Numbered from the stretch's first letter, positions 21,274 to 33,390 are shown. The stretch is 64,000 nt of DNA from Planococcus citri (GCF_950023065.1 NC_088678.1:6128580-6192579), one strand, 5' to 3'. Notes: a model not told the origin generated them from the letters alone. Made by a program: numbers and translations.

Positions 21274-22004
21274 AGACTGCATGCTTCCGGCAACTAAATA
21301 TGCATTCAATAAACTACGGAAAAGAATGGGTAGAAACCAATCAAGTCAGAACAGTGATAAGGGACATTTTTCAAAATTTTTCAAGTAAGTAAATGTCAGA
21401 CTGATTAAAAAGGTAATAAAATTTCTAGAAATTTGAGAATAACCTCGTGAAAACTGTTCTGAAGTTTGTCTAACAATGATCAAAGACCATATCATGGACC
21501 CAAAATTTGTCTCAAATTTTCTAAAAATTATATTTAGGTATTATTTTTTTTTTCTTTGTTCATTTTTCAGGATATGCCACCAGCGTTTGAAGAGGCAGAG
21601 TACTGGTAAATTTGCCACAGGGGCAGTTCATCATTTAGTTTGTTTTTGTATGTATATCGCCTCGCTCCGGAAATAAACACGAGTCCAATGTCAAGAAAAA
21701 AAATTTGTAATTTTAGTATGTGTATGATGAATGTTTGCTTTGCTATTCGGGTCTTAGCAAAATTTAGAAAAAAAGGTGAGAAGTTTTATTCTAAAATTAA
21801 CGGGGTAATTATGCATAAAATGGTAGTCTTTGCAAAATTTTGGTGTAAGAAAAAATCTCAAAAAATGAAAAAAAAGTGTCCAAGCGCGGCCATCATATTT
21901 TATCGAATAGGTAATACCATTTTCTGAAATTATTGTAAAGTAAGTTTTTCTCATCTTCAGAAATGTTCTGAATTCAAATAAGTTCATTAAATTTCGATTT
22001 ATTT
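21274..22004. other. AT-rich spacer, no gene supported
   Basis: 21380-21460 repeats 14485-14560 (gtaagtaaatgtcagactga, with 'aataaaatttctagaaatttgagaata'). Open frames on both strands between 21476 and 21987 overlap one another and are lysine/phenylalanine rich; I do not support them. Confidence 0.4.
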
Positions 22005-22018
22005 GTGTGCTTTTTTAG

Positions 22019-22277
22019 AGCTTGTGAAGATCTGTGGGGGGGGGGTGATCTATTCAACCAGTTACATCGATTCAGCGATGTGAAGATGATCCCAGCAAGA
22101 TTAAAGAACACTTTTAACATGGAGTACAACAATGCATTGAACATTGATGCCCTTGAAGATGAGGATGGTGATCGAGATGAACTGGCTGCTATCAACTCAA
22201 GTCCTCATCTTCTGGTCCATCTGCCATCCTGTCTTAATTCATTCCTCAAATTCGTCTCCTATTTCTATTCCTTCTAG
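22019..22277 (+). CDS. Candidate terminal exon, unrecognised
   Basis: After a gtgtgcttttttag acceptor one frame is open to TAG at 22275-22277: ACEDLWGGGDLFNQLHRFSD, VKMIPARLKNTFNMEYN, NALNIDALEDEDGDRDELAA, INSSPHLLVHLPSCLNS. The acidic DEDGDRDE stretch and mixed composition look like coding sequence. A G run (22036-22045) makes the frame at the start depend on exact run length. No family recognised; a transposon-derived origin is possible. Confidence 0.3.
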
Positions 22278-22747
22278 CACTGCCACCTCCACATCTGGCT
22301 CTTCATAATTTTTCATTTTAACTATCGTACTCGTTTTGTGATTTTGTGTGACTGGTTAATTTATTTGTTCCTTATTTTTTTGATAATTTTTTAGATTCAT
22401 TTTAGCGACTGCAGCGAAACCTACAGTAATCTTCAACTTTTATCATAATTCTTTCTACTTTTCCGACTGTTTCCTAATAATTATTACACAAATTCCCTTT
22501 CATTTTTTCCGAACCTATTCTCCTATAAAACATAAAGTTCCATCCTTAATTTTTATATAAAATCTCACACAATTTTATTCTGAATTCAATTCAGTTTTAG
22601 TTCAGTCCATTTATGAAGTTGAAAAATCCTGTGACTTTCACTTGTGTTTTTCAAAACAGATAGATCTCCTCATAATGACGTTTTTCGATCATTAGTTTTC
22701 TATTTTTTTTTTTTTTTTTGAGCAAATTCGCCCCATATGCATAATAA
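22278..22747. other. T-rich non-coding stretch
   Basis: Pyrimidine-rich, with no credible frames; it could be 3' untranslated sequence of the preceding exon candidate. Confidence 0.35.
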
Positions 22748-23692
22748 ATGAAAATAAATAATCGGAATAGACGTAACCAATTCATCTACTACGATTATAA
22801 CTACATTGATGAACCAGAAAAGACTGAAGTAAGCATAATTTTCTTTTTCCCGATTTTTAATCCAAAAATATAACATTTTTGGGATATTTAGGAAAGTAGG
22901 CAAGAATTTTCTGGTAATTTTAGTGTTCGGCCAAAAAATGTGATTTTTTTTCTTAATTCAAGTACATATAAAAAATTATAACTCTTCACAATTTAAAAAA
23001 AAAAATTGTGACCATTTTGGGAATTTTGCCCAAAAAAAAAGTAAGTAGCTTTTCAGACATGCTACGGCAAAAATTACTACTTCGTGAAGGGGAGAGGGTT
23101 GAAAAGTTCAAACTTACAAAATGGCATATTTAGAGCTTTTTCCAAATATACACGCGCCAATTCGCATTGTTGAGGGAGATGAACGTAAAACAAGGTATAC
23201 AAGTAGGTTAGGTACATTACAAAGTATAAATTAATGAGTTCACTCACCAATTCAAGTTTCCCGCGACTACGACCCTGGTCATCGACTGCAATGATAGTGA
23301 ATGTTCACAGCTCGAACTGAAATCATAACAAAAAAAATTATTCCTAACAAAATTTTTTCATGTCCGTAATTTACCGTATTTTTAAGAACGCAAATAGCCC
23401 CTTCAAATTGAAAGATAGGCAACACCTTCATCTTCATTTTTTTTAGCGGTACCAGGTTACAAGTAAACAAATCTGGAGTTACGCTAACCACGCACTGGAC
23501 ACCTTGTACATTGACAAGACGTCTTTTCAAATGAATTTTTTCTTCTTATTATACATATTAAATAAATCATTTTAGAATAAGTTCGCGGTTCATCGCCACA
23601 ACATTTATTCCGGCGATGAAAAAAGATCGGATTACCTAATTGAAGTCACTACACCAGACCTAGAAAGATATATATGTTATGAACCAAGTTAG
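22748..23692 (+). CDS. Candidate small two-exon gene, 65 codons
   Basis: Exon 22748-22828 starts with ATG and reads MKINNRNRRNQFIYYDYNYI, DEPEKTE, ending exactly at GTAAGC. Exon 23576-23692 follows tcattttag and reads NKFAVHRHNIYSGDEKRSDY, LIEVTTPDLERYICYEPS, then TAG. The phases match (0/0), so splicing would give 65 residues. The composition is charged and aromatic, unlike the AT-rich surroundings. The 747-bp intron is longer than those of the genes at 57-59 kb, and no family is recognised. The pairing is inference; either exon may belong elsewhere. Confidence 0.3.
23242..23317 (-). pseudogene. Possible cadherin-repeat exon scrap
   Basis: On the minus strand a gatttcag acceptor is followed by a frame reading FEL, stop, TFTIIAVDDQGRSRGKLEL and a GTGAGT donor. 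The V-D-D-x-G-x-S pattern with preceding alternating hydrophobics resembles the end strand and calcium motif of cadherin repeats. One TGA interrupts it. A second minus-strand open stretch (23279-23530) lies upstream of it in transcription order but overlaps it in another frame. Tentative. Confidence 0.2.
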
Positions 23693-23939
23693 AAATTGTA
23701 CAATTCGGGGATAGTACAGCTGATTTTGTACCATCTCCGAAGTGTCCGGACCAAGCGTAAATGTTCCTTTTTCATCGGGCTCAATTCGTACCATGCCCGG
23801 AGGGTTCGGACAAAGTGTTCGACTTGGTACAAATTGTGTTGTGCAAACACAAAGTTCGAAATATATCTGTTTTATAATGAATGAATTCAAATTACATGCC
23901 TTTATTCCATATCAGATAACAATAAATTTCCAAACGAAT

Positions 23940-25195
23940 CAAGAGATCAATCTTTTTAATGGTTCGTGAACGATTCACAAAAAATGAATCAATTTGTTCG
24001 TGAACGATTCACCAAAACTGAATCAAAATATCAAAAATAACTTGATTAATTCGTTTGCGAATGATTCATTAAAAATAAATCAATTCGTTCGCGAATGATT
24101 CATTAAAAATACATCAATTCGTTCACAAATGATTCACTAAAAATAAATTAATTTGTTCACGAATAATTCGCTAAAAATGAATCAATTCGTTCGCGAACGA
24201 GACTCGCCAAAAATGAACCAATTCGTTCGCGAATGACTCACTGAAAATGAATCAGTTCGTTCGCGAACGAGATTCGCCAAAAAATGAACCAATTCATTCG
24301 CGAATGATTCATAAAAAATGAATCAATTCATTCGCGAATAATTCACTAAAAATGAATCAATTCGTTCGCAAATGAGATTCGCCAAAAAATGAACCAATTC
24401 GTTCGAGAACGAGATTCGCCAAAAAATGAACCAATTCATTCGCGAATGATTCACTAAATGAATCAGTTCGTTCGTGAACGAGATTCACCAAAAAATGAAC
24501 CACTTCGTTCGCGAATGAGATTCGCCAAAAAATGAACCAATTCATTCGCGAATGATTCACAAAAAATTAATCAATTCATTCGCGAATGATTCACAAAAAA
24601 TGAATCAGTTCGTTCGCGATCGCGAATGATTCACTAAAAATACATCAATTCGTTCGCGAACGAGATTCGCCAAAAAATAAACCAATTCGTTCGCGAATGA
24701 TTCACAAAAAATGAATCAATTCATTCGCGAATGAGATTCGCCAAAAAATGAACCAATTCGTTCGAGAACGAGATTCACCAAAAAATGAACCAATTCATTC
24801 GCGAATGATCCACTAAAAAATGAATCAGTTCGTTCGCGAACGAGATTCGCCAAAAAATGAACCAATTCGTTCGCGAACGAGATTCGCCAAAAAATGAACC
24901 AATTCATTCGCGAATGATTCACAAAAAATGAATCAATTCATTTGCGATCGCGAATGATTCACTAAAAATACATCAATTCGTTCGCGAACGAGATTTGTCA
25001 AGAAATAAACCAATTCATTCGCGAATGATTCACCAAAAATAAATCAATTCATTCGCGAATGAGACTCGACAACAGTGAACCAATTCGTTCGCGAATGATT
25101 CACTAAAAATGAATCAATTTGTTCGTGAACGAAATTCGCCAAAAAATGAACCAATTGGTTCGCGAACGAGATTCGTCAAAAAATGAATCAATTGA
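23940..25195. repeat. Minisatellite, about 34-37 bp units with TTCGTTCGCGAA core
   Basis: Tens of tandem units alternate between two versions: caattcgttcgcgaatgatt followed by cactaaaaatgaat, and ttcgcgaacgagattcgcc followed by aaaaaatgaac. The inner palindrome TTCGCGAA is nearly invariant, while the AT-rich linker varies. Open frames on the minus strand (repeating FANELVHFLANL-type peptides) are a by-product of the repeat. Confidence 0.92.
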
Positions 25196-25205
25196 ACGGC
25201 TTGAT

Positions 25206-25376
25206 GGAAAAGGGGCCTCCACGGCCGGAGGCCCTTTTCCGCACTTTGGTGATTTGAGTTCCTTGAAGTCTTGGCTACCTTAGGTGTGAGTTTCAGTTCG
25301 TGATCTTGTTCCTAGAACAAGCTACATGATGTTTTATTCATACCTCTTTGAATAAAACATCTCAATCGGCGTACCG
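25206..25376. other. Cluster of four strong hairpins at the minisatellite edge
   Basis: Consecutive stem-loops: 25206-25220 with 25227-25240 (GGAAAAGGGGCCTCC and its complement with one bulge), 25305-25311 with 25315-25321 (CTTGTTC/GAACAAG), 25328-25340 with 25349-25361 (GATGTTTTATTCA, perfect 13 bp), and GGCG/CGCC at about 25368-25378. The GC content is far higher than the surroundings. This could be a structured RNA, the edge of a mobile element or part of an LTR; nothing decides it. Confidence 0.5.
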
Positions 25377-25379
25377 CCA

Positions 25380-26240
25380 CACAGTGGGACCTGAGCAGAA
25401 TTTAGGAGGAAAAAAGTCAAATTGACGGATGCACCTGAAACCACTGTTTTCTACTTGAAAATACTTTAGAGTAACACATATAATCATTAAAAACTCGCCC
25501 CGCCCACTTTTCCTGGAATTACAGATAGAGGAACTTCAATGTTCTAGGAATGTGAAAAATGGTGAAGGTAATGTTGATAAGTGCGCGGTGTTGTACCTAC
25601 ATTTCAAGTTTGCGTGAGTTAAATAGTGGGTAGGAAAATTCTGAAACATGGAAATGAAAGCTGAAGGGATGTAGATTCTATTAATGTACTTAATTTTGAA
25701 TTTTGAATTATTTATAATGTAATTATAAGCTGTTGAAGTTGGAAAAAAAATTTGTAATTTTGAAATTTTCAAAAAAATGGAAAACTTGGCTTTCAAAAAT
25801 TGGGGTGTAAGTTAAAAAAATTTCGAATGCAAGAAAATGTGACACCAAGTGTAGACTTTTGAAAGAATCGAAAATTTTTTGCAACTGAACTTTAGTTGGT
25901 TTGCAATTTTTGGTTTTAGCAGCCAAAACCGTTGAAATTTGGCAAAAAAACTCTGTTATATTTAGTCATTTTTTTATCTAAAAATTTTTTCAGAAAAATG
26001 GTTTTAGGCTCAAAAGACGCGAAATTTCATGCTGTTTCCAAATCACCTCTCGTATACTTGATTTTTCCCATAATAAGTGTCCAAAAATCGTTTTTTTTTC
26101 TAGAGATTACATCAAAATTAGCGATTTTCCAAGTACCCGAATTTTCTAATTTCAAATTTTTTAGGGCGAATTCTGGCTCGGGTGTAATGATTTTGGTTTT
26201 GAAAGATGCTAAATTTGATACCTTCGCATAATTTGTTTCA
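25380..26240. other. AT-rich sequence, no gene seen
   Basis: Lysine- and phenylalanine-rich open frames occur on both strands over the same bases; none has a motif or splice support. Confidence 0.4.
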
Positions 26241-26399
26241 ACCAATGAGATAAGTTTGTTACTTCCCCCCCTATGGTGGAATCAGAATGAAATGGAGGGG
26301 GCAGGAAACCTTTTTCTATGGTAATCCAGCTTTTGAGGGGTAAAATTGTTTTTTTTTTGGTGCTTAATGCAAATTTCATGTCCGATTTGAAACATCGTA

Positions 26400-27430
26400 C
26401 CCCTAACGTAGTGAACCGCCACCCCCCCCCCACCGCCCCTTTATGATCCAAAATCGAAAAAAAAATAAATACCATGTGACGTATCGTTTGTTACGTTTTT
26501 GGGGACGCGGAATACGAATATCGACTTCGTTTTTCGATCTGGCCTTCTCTACACTTTCCACCCCCTCCCCCACCCGTTATGATCCAAAATTGAAAAAAAT
26601 AATACCATGTGGCATATCGTTTGTTACGTTTTTGGGGATGCTGAGTCCGAATATGCGCTTAGTTTTTCGATCTGGCCTTCTCTACCCTTTCCACCCCCTC
26701 CCCCCACCTTTTATGATCCAAAATTGAAAAAAATAATACCATGTGACGTATCGTTTGTTATGTTTTTGGGGACGGTGAATCCGAATATGGGCTTAGTTTT
26801 CCGATGTGGGCTTCTCTATCCGTTCCACCTCCTCCCTTGCCCCTTCTTCAGCAAAAATTCAAAAAAAAAATTATAAAACCATTGGACATCCGATTACTAT
26901 GGACAAAACCTAATAATGGATTCGGATTCAGCGCCTCAAAAAACATTTATATGAGGATACCCATATTGGTTTATAAACCCATTTTATGATTTTACCCCTT
27001 TCCTCCCCCTTTTCCCCACCCTCAGATGACCACAGACAAAAAACTAATATTGGATTCGGATTCAGCGCCTCAAAAAACATATATGAGGATACCCATATTG
27101 GTTTGTAAACCCATTTTATGATTTTACCCCTTTCCTCCCCCTTTTTCCCACCCTCAGATGACCATAGACAAAAAACTAATATTGGATTCGGATTCAGCGC
27201 CTCAAAAAACATGTATGAGAATACCCATATTATTTTTTAAGCCTATTTTCATGATTTTACCCCCCTCCCCCTCTCCTCCGCCCCCTGATGACCGTAGATA
27301 AAAACTACCATCGAATTCGGATTCAGCGCCTCAAAAAACATACATGGGAATACCCATATTCGTTTTTAAGCCTATTTTCATGATTTTACCCCCTCCCCTC
27401 GCCCCCTAATGACCATAGTCAAAAATTGAT
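26400..27430. repeat. C-rich tandem repeat, about 131 bp units in two subtypes
   Basis: Subtype 1 (about 26430-26880, three-plus units; the landmark tatcgtttgttacgtttttg near 26480, 26616 and 26745) and subtype 2 (about 26880-27430, four units; landmark gcgcctcaaaaaacat near 26930, 27063, 27195 and 27325) have the same period. They share a ccccctcccc tract followed by tatgatcc or 'gatgacca' phrases. Proline- and serine-rich frames here come from the repeat. Confidence 0.85.
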
Positions 27431-27993
27431 ATCATACGTATTGTCGTCATTTCTGAAAAAAATAATAATAAATTCTGTTTTTCATAACATTTTTCAGACA
27501 GCTAGTACCCAACTGATATCATTAATCTAGGACCTATTGTTTTTGTTTACTTTCAATTGGAAAATACCAACTGTCAATTGTAAACGAGAATAATTTAAAC
27601 ATCGGATTTCAAAAATAAAAAGTACAGTCCAACGTAATGAAATACTTACCACGAATCGATGAAGTAGATAAATGAAAAATTGTTCGCAAAAATTATCGAA
27701 ATAGGTATTTGCTGAAATTCGTGACCAAAAAAAAAAAAGAAAAATGGCCAACAGTTGACGAGCCAATGAACCATTGTGAAATTTGATCAGCATATTTCGA
27801 AAATGGCCGAAAAAATATCGAAAATTTGGAAAAATCGAGCACGTAGGCCATTGTTAAAATGAAAAAAGCGTATATGTAAATAAATTTTCATAGGTACTAC
27901 AGTCTACGAATAACGAAATTTGATTACATTAGGTAGATACGCACAATCAAACAGTACTGGTCACCGGATCGTTTATTAATTATTTTACACATA
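27431..27993. other. AT-rich sequence, no gene seen
   Basis: An 88-codon minus-strand frame (27527-27793) is hydrophobic and AT-driven; no motif is visible. Confidence 0.35.
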
Positions 27994-28205
27994 CAGGGTG
28001 CCCAGAAATATCGAGCACCCCTAAAAAAAGTTTTCTACTAAAATATTTCGGTTGGTCACAGTGAATGATAATAATGATAGCACATGATTGGTTGTTGGAC
28101 TGGAGAGATAACATTCCACCAATCATATGCATCTATTTCAGGTTGCCAACCTATTTTTTTAATGAAAAACTTTCTTAGGGGTGCTCGATATTTCTGGGCA
28201 CCCTG
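27994..28205. mobile_element. 212-bp mariner-type MITE (CAGGGTGCCC ends)
   Basis: About 30-bp terminal inverted repeats, CAGGGTGCCCAGAAATATCG at the left and its complement at the right, are flanked by TA (27992-27993 and 28206-28207). The interior is AT-rich with no coding sequence. This terminus class (CAGGGTG-x-CC) is widespread among insect mariner MITEs, and a similar terminus lies within the element at 8361-9932. Confidence 0.93.
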
Positions 28206-29682
28206 TAGACACGAACTGCGAATGTGAAACACTGTAGTACCAGTACCCTACACAAACAGAACAGCTAACCACGAAGCAAACACAATAATACAAAGCATCT
28301 AAAACGATGTGAAACTGGGAAACTCGCTCTCGCTTTGAGATATCTTATCAGTTAACACAGATAACATTCATTACACGACACTAATGAATTGAAGTTTGGT
28401 ATCGGAGAATATGACGATAGCCATAGGTAATCGACAAGACAGACAATCGACCGGAAACACGATAACATAAAAAACAAAACGACGACGTGGAAGGTGGAAC
28501 ACGGTGCCTAATGAATCGCTGAGCTAGCGAAAATCATCCACTTATACAGCGACGTGTACCATACGTATACACGAAAAACATTATTCTAAAAATAACTTGG
28601 GAGTTGGGATTGACGATGGAGAACATCTGGGCATGAAATTCTTCTACTTTGCAAGTGTTGCTTTGTAACCAAACAATACATTACATTTCGACATCAAAAT
28701 TATAATTCAAAACGACAAAATAATATAGGTAGGTAGGTATAATACAAACATGCGAATACAAAAATTTGGCTTTGCCAACATACCTTCCGATGATAACCCA
28801 TTATTCAATATTCATTCAGATTTTCCATTTCCACGAAAGGAAAGTTCAAAGGTTCCAACTCCAACACAAAATGCGAAACTTGCAATGGTGTAGAATTCAT
28901 CACTAACGCGAGAAGTTACTCGAAAAAATTGAAATCCGCATAAATAGGTATCGAATTCGAATAAAGGCTGTTTCAATAATAATTACGAGTATTTCACTTC
29001 ATCAAGGTCAAGAACTAACGACAACGTGACTAGAAATAGAAAACACACCCATATGACGAGAAGGAAAATGCCGGAAATGCCGAATGCGCACTGCTCACTG
29101 CACTACGCAGTGCACCGCACAAGCATCCATCTTTAACAAGCAACTGAAGCAACTGGTGAACTGGTTACTGGCGTTACCGTATGGGTAGCGTAATGGAATG
29201 CGAATGGTCTTAGTACAAGGTAGGAACGCTTGGAGCGCGAAATGTTAACAGGGGTCGAAAGCAAAAAGGCCAATTTTCTATTTCGTATTTCTATACAACG
29301 TGGACGTAGTGTTCATAAATAAATATTTGTTTGGAAGAACCTTTGAACTTAAAAGCCCATAAAAGGCATTCTCAAAAATCAAAATCATTAAAATTGATTT
29401 TTTTTTTCATTCTCTGTCGAAATTTACAGTGATACTTACTCGTACATTAAAACGTATAATAACAAAGTGTTTACTGTTTAGAATTCCATTTTCCTTTCAA
29501 AAGACCCTTATCACATCAAATTTCCTCATTTCCTCCTCGATTTCATTTTCCCTATTGCCATATTATAGTTAATCTATAACGACTATAACGCAATTTTTTT
29601 CCCCTCCACAAAATTACTTTATTCGTTTCATAATGCATGTAAGCAAGTAGGTACACCGGACGACCTTCTCAAAACCAGTCTG
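28206..29682. other. Unique-looking non-coding stretch
   Basis: More balanced composition than the repeat blocks, with a short AGGTAGGTAGGT run near 28730 and short CACTGC-rich repeats near 29090-29110. No supported open frame, splice pair or RNA gene was found. It could be an intron or promoter of a gene whose exons lie outside. Confidence 0.35.
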
Positions 29683-32280
29683 ACAAGGGAACTTCTTGAG
29701 GTGTCACGCTCCGATTTGAACGGGACCGCGATTTTTGGAAACAGCATAGTCTAAAACCCCCAAAACCGAATTTTCAGCTGCCCAGGTTCATTTTTCGATT
29801 TTTGGCAAACGTTTGAAAATTCAAAATTGACTGTTTTTGGCGATTTTGATCAGTAAAAATGGTTAAACTAAATCGCAAAACTAATATCAATTGACCAAAT
29901 CCAAATTTCACCATTTCCAGCCATTCTGGAGCCTCCAGCGCGATTTTCAATTTCTCCAGAATTTTGAGTTTGCTCCAGAAGGCGTGGATACGAAGTTGGG
30001 CAGCTAAAAATCGAGTTGTGTATTATACTCTACTTGTTTAACGAGTTTATCCACATTTGAGCCGATTTCGGGAGTGACACCTCAAGAGTGGTTTTTCGAT
30101 CAGCTTTTTTCAAAATTGAAAAATCCAAAAAACCAAAAGTTTCCCGTTTGCGTGGATGTTTTCGAAATTTGCGCGAATCGCTATATTTTGTCCAAAACTA
30201 ACCCTCCAAATCCAAATTTCACAATTTCCAGCCATTCTGGAGCCTCCAGCGCGATTTTCAATTTCTCCAGAATTTTGAATTTGCTCCAGAAGGCGTGAAT
30301 ATGCGGTTGAGCAGCTAAAAATCGAGTTGTGTATTACACTCGACCTGTTGAACGAGTTTATCCACATTTGAGCCGATTTTGAGAGTGACACCTCAAGAGT
30401 GGTTTTATGACCAGCTTTTTTCAAAATAATTAAAAAATCCAAAAAAACAAGTTTACTCCCAAAATCGGCTCAAATGTGGATAAACTCGTTGAATAGGTCG
30501 AGTATAATACACAACTCGATTTTTAGCTGTCCAACTTTATATTCACACCTTCTGGAGCAAATTCAAAATTCGGGAGAAATTGAAAAATCGCGCTGGAGGC
30601 TCCAGAATGGCTGGAAATCGTGAAATTGGGATTTGGGGAGTTATTTATGGACAAAATACAGCGATTCGCGCGAATTTCAAAAATTTCCACGCAAACGGGA
30701 AACTTTTGATTTTTTGGATTTTTCAATTTTGAAAAAAAACTGATCAAAAAACCACTTTTGAGGTGTCACTCTCAAAATAGGCTCAAATGTGGATAAACTC
30801 GTTAAACAGGTCGAGTATAATACACAACTCGATTTTTAGCTGCCCAACTGCATATTCACGCCTTCTGGAGCCTCCAGTGCGCGATTTTTCAATTTCTCCA
30901 GAATTTTGAATTTGCTCCAGAAGGCGTGAATATGCAGTTGGGCAGCTAATAATCGAGTTGGGTATCATACTCTACCTGTTTAACCAGTTTATCTACATTT
31001 GAACTGATTTTGGGAGTGATACCTCAAGAGTGGTTTTTTGACCAGCTTTTTTCAAAATGAAAAAATCCAAAAAATCAAAAGATAACCGTTTGCGAGGAAA
31101 TTTTTGAAATTCACTCGAATCGCTGTATTTTGACCAAAACTAACCCCCCCCCCCAATCCAAATTTCACAATTTCCAGCCATTCTGGAGCATCCAGCGCGA
31201 TTTTCAATTTCTCCAGAGTTTTGAATTTGCTCCAGAAGGCGTGAATATGAAGTTGGGCAGCTAAAAATCGAGTTGTATATTACACTCGACCTGATGTTTA
31301 ACGAGTTTATCCACATTTGAGCCTATTTTGAGAGTGACACCTCAAGAGTGGTTTTCTGAGGTGTCATTCTCGCTCCAAAACGGCTGGAAATGGTAGGATT
31401 TGCGCTCCGGGGGTTAGTTCTTAAAAAATACAGCGATTCGCGCAAATTTCAATAATTTCCTCACAAACGGCTATCTTTTGATTTTTTGGATTTTTTAATT
31501 TTGAAAAAAGCTGGTCAAAAACTCACTCTTGAGGTGTTCCCTCCAGAATCGGCTCAAATGTGAATAAATTCGTTAAACAGTTCGAGTATAACACACAACT
31601 CGATTTTTAGCTGCCGAACTTCATATTCACGCCTTCTGGAGCAAATTGAAAATTCTGGAGAAATTGAAAAATCGCGCTGGAGGCTCCCGAATGGCTGGAA
31701 ATGGCGGAACTCGGCCTCAGGGGGTTTGTTGTGTTCGAAATACGGCGATTCGCGCAAATTTCGAAAATTTCCTCGCAAACGGTAAAAATTTGATTTTTTT
31801 GGATTTATCATTATGAAAAAAGCTGGCCAAAAAACCACTCTTGAGGTGTAACTCCCAAAATCGGCTCAAATGTGGATAAATTCGTTAAGCAGGTCGAGTA
31901 TAACACACAACTCGATTTTTAGCTGCCCAACTTCATATTCACACCTTCTGGAGCAAATTCAAAATTCTGGAGAAATTGAAAAATCGCGCTCGCTGGAGGC
32001 TCCATAATGGTTGGAAATGGTGAAATTTAGATTTGGGTAATTAATATAAGTTTTGGGGCTTATTTTGACCATTTTTACCTATTGATCAAGTACGTACTTT
32101 TTTTAAAAAAAGCATAAATCGCCAAAAACAGTCAATTTTGAATTTTCAAAAATTCTCCAAAAATCAAAAAATTGAACTTGGGCAGCTGAAAATTTGATTT
32201 TGATGGTTTTAGATTATGCTGTTTCCAAAAATCGCAGTCCCGTTCAAATCGGAGTGTGACACCTCAAGAGGTTCCCTTGT
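29683..32280. mobile_element. Foldback family D (2.6 kb) with alternating inverted modules
   Basis: Ends are ACAAGGGAAC ... GTTCCCTTGT, and the outer about 200 bp are inverted copies (aggtgtcac-ctccgatttgaa; 'ggaaacagcatagtctaaaac'; 'aattttcagctgccca'). Inside are several modules of roughly 400 bp in alternating orientation, each with TCTGGAGCCTCCAGCGCGAT (core at 29926-29938 and 30237-30249), ctccagaattttgaatttgc, and 'caactcgatttttagctgc'. No transposase. Serial inversion suggests template switching during replication of the hairpin. Confidence 0.88.
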
Positions 32281-33203
32281 AAGTAAAGGTGCTGAATTTC
32301 ATTTGGGTCATTCCATTTTTGCACTTTACGCCAATTCAACCTCAAAATGGTAAAGGAGGAGGCGGGGTTGGCGATTTTTCTGAAATTTTTCCTGTGAGAA
32401 CATCTTCCGAAGGGATGACCAATAGCGCAAATCGCAGCCCTCTAGCCCTTTATTGAAGACTGCTAGGGGTGTCAAAGTTTTCAGTGAACTTGAAATATCA
32501 TCAATTTCAGCAGTGGATTACTCGATAACCGCGATACCTACTAAAATGAAACTTTGTCCAATAGTTAGATGTTTTGAAAGGCTTTTTGGTGATATCATAA
32601 AAATCAGTGTTGCCACTTTTTTTTCGTACGAAAAATTAGCTCGAAAAGTTTCAAAACGTAGTTTTCATATCGTTCCGTCTCTCAAAAATTCTGAAAAAAA
32701 TACACTTTGGACAACATTTCCTGCCGAAAACCATATTGAAAAATTGGGATGGCATTATGTCGTGAAGTCGATTTAAAAAATTTGATAGTTCGCGAAAAAA
32801 ATATTCGATTTTTTTGATTTAAAACACGAAAAAAAAAGTTTTGACAGGTGAAGTTGACCCATTTGACCCCTGTTTTTACGTATCCGTTGAAAAAGTTGAA
32901 AAACCCCCTTCACTCGATAAAAGGAACTCATCACAAAAAAAAAATCAAAATTCGAAAAAATTCAATTTTCAATTCCAAACATCAAAAAACGTTTACATTT
33001 GTTCAGTTATCCTATTTTGACCTCTCTTTATGACGTATTTTATGAAAAAATTGATAAAAATCACACTCATAGCAGCAAAGAAACGAACTGAAGTTTTTTT
33101 CTTCTTCAAAAAACTAATAAAATTTATAATTTAATTCGACGTGACAAAAACCTCGATTTCTTTCTTCGAATTAGATAAACAAAAATACGAACCTATCTGC
33201 CAG

Positions 33204-33358
33204 AGGCGAAGCAAAACTATGGTTCGACATTTCCATACTCATGGTCAAGTGTAGGGTACTCGTCAGCAACTGCCAACCCATACTTTTGGAAAGATTTTGA
33301 ACTGCGATCATTTGATGATGACTATTCTGCAGATCACACAGAAAACAAATTACAATAA
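33204..33358 (+). CDS. Candidate terminal exon inside foldback loop
   Basis: A tatctgccag acceptor precedes a frame open for about 50 codons: AKQNYGSTFPYSWSSVGYSS, ATANPYFWKDFELRSFDD, DYSADHTENKLQ, then TAA. An AATAAA follows at 33367-33372. The composition (Trp, Tyr, Pro, Asp) is very unlike the AT-rich surroundings. It may be a captured 3' gene end carried between the foldback arms. All three frames are open over part of it, which lowers confidence. Family unknown. Confidence 0.3.
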
Positions 33359-33390
33359 CACAGTGAAATAAAAGTAAATTTCATTTCAAC

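Noticed and set aside
24357..24922. Repetitive minus-strand peptides (FANELVHFLANL-type)
   Set aside because: Direct translation of the 34-37 bp minisatellite; the unit keeps the frame open by chance.
23940..25195. CRISPR-like array
   Set aside because: Units are contiguous without unique spacers, the genome is eukaryotic and there are no cas genes.
25206..25240. Bacterial-type terminator (GC stem followed by T run)
   Set aside because: The context is eukaryotic nuclear DNA; the hairpin is kept only as part of a structured island.
26443..27212. Proline-rich open frames on both strands
   Set aside because: They follow the 131-bp tandem repeat and C tracts.
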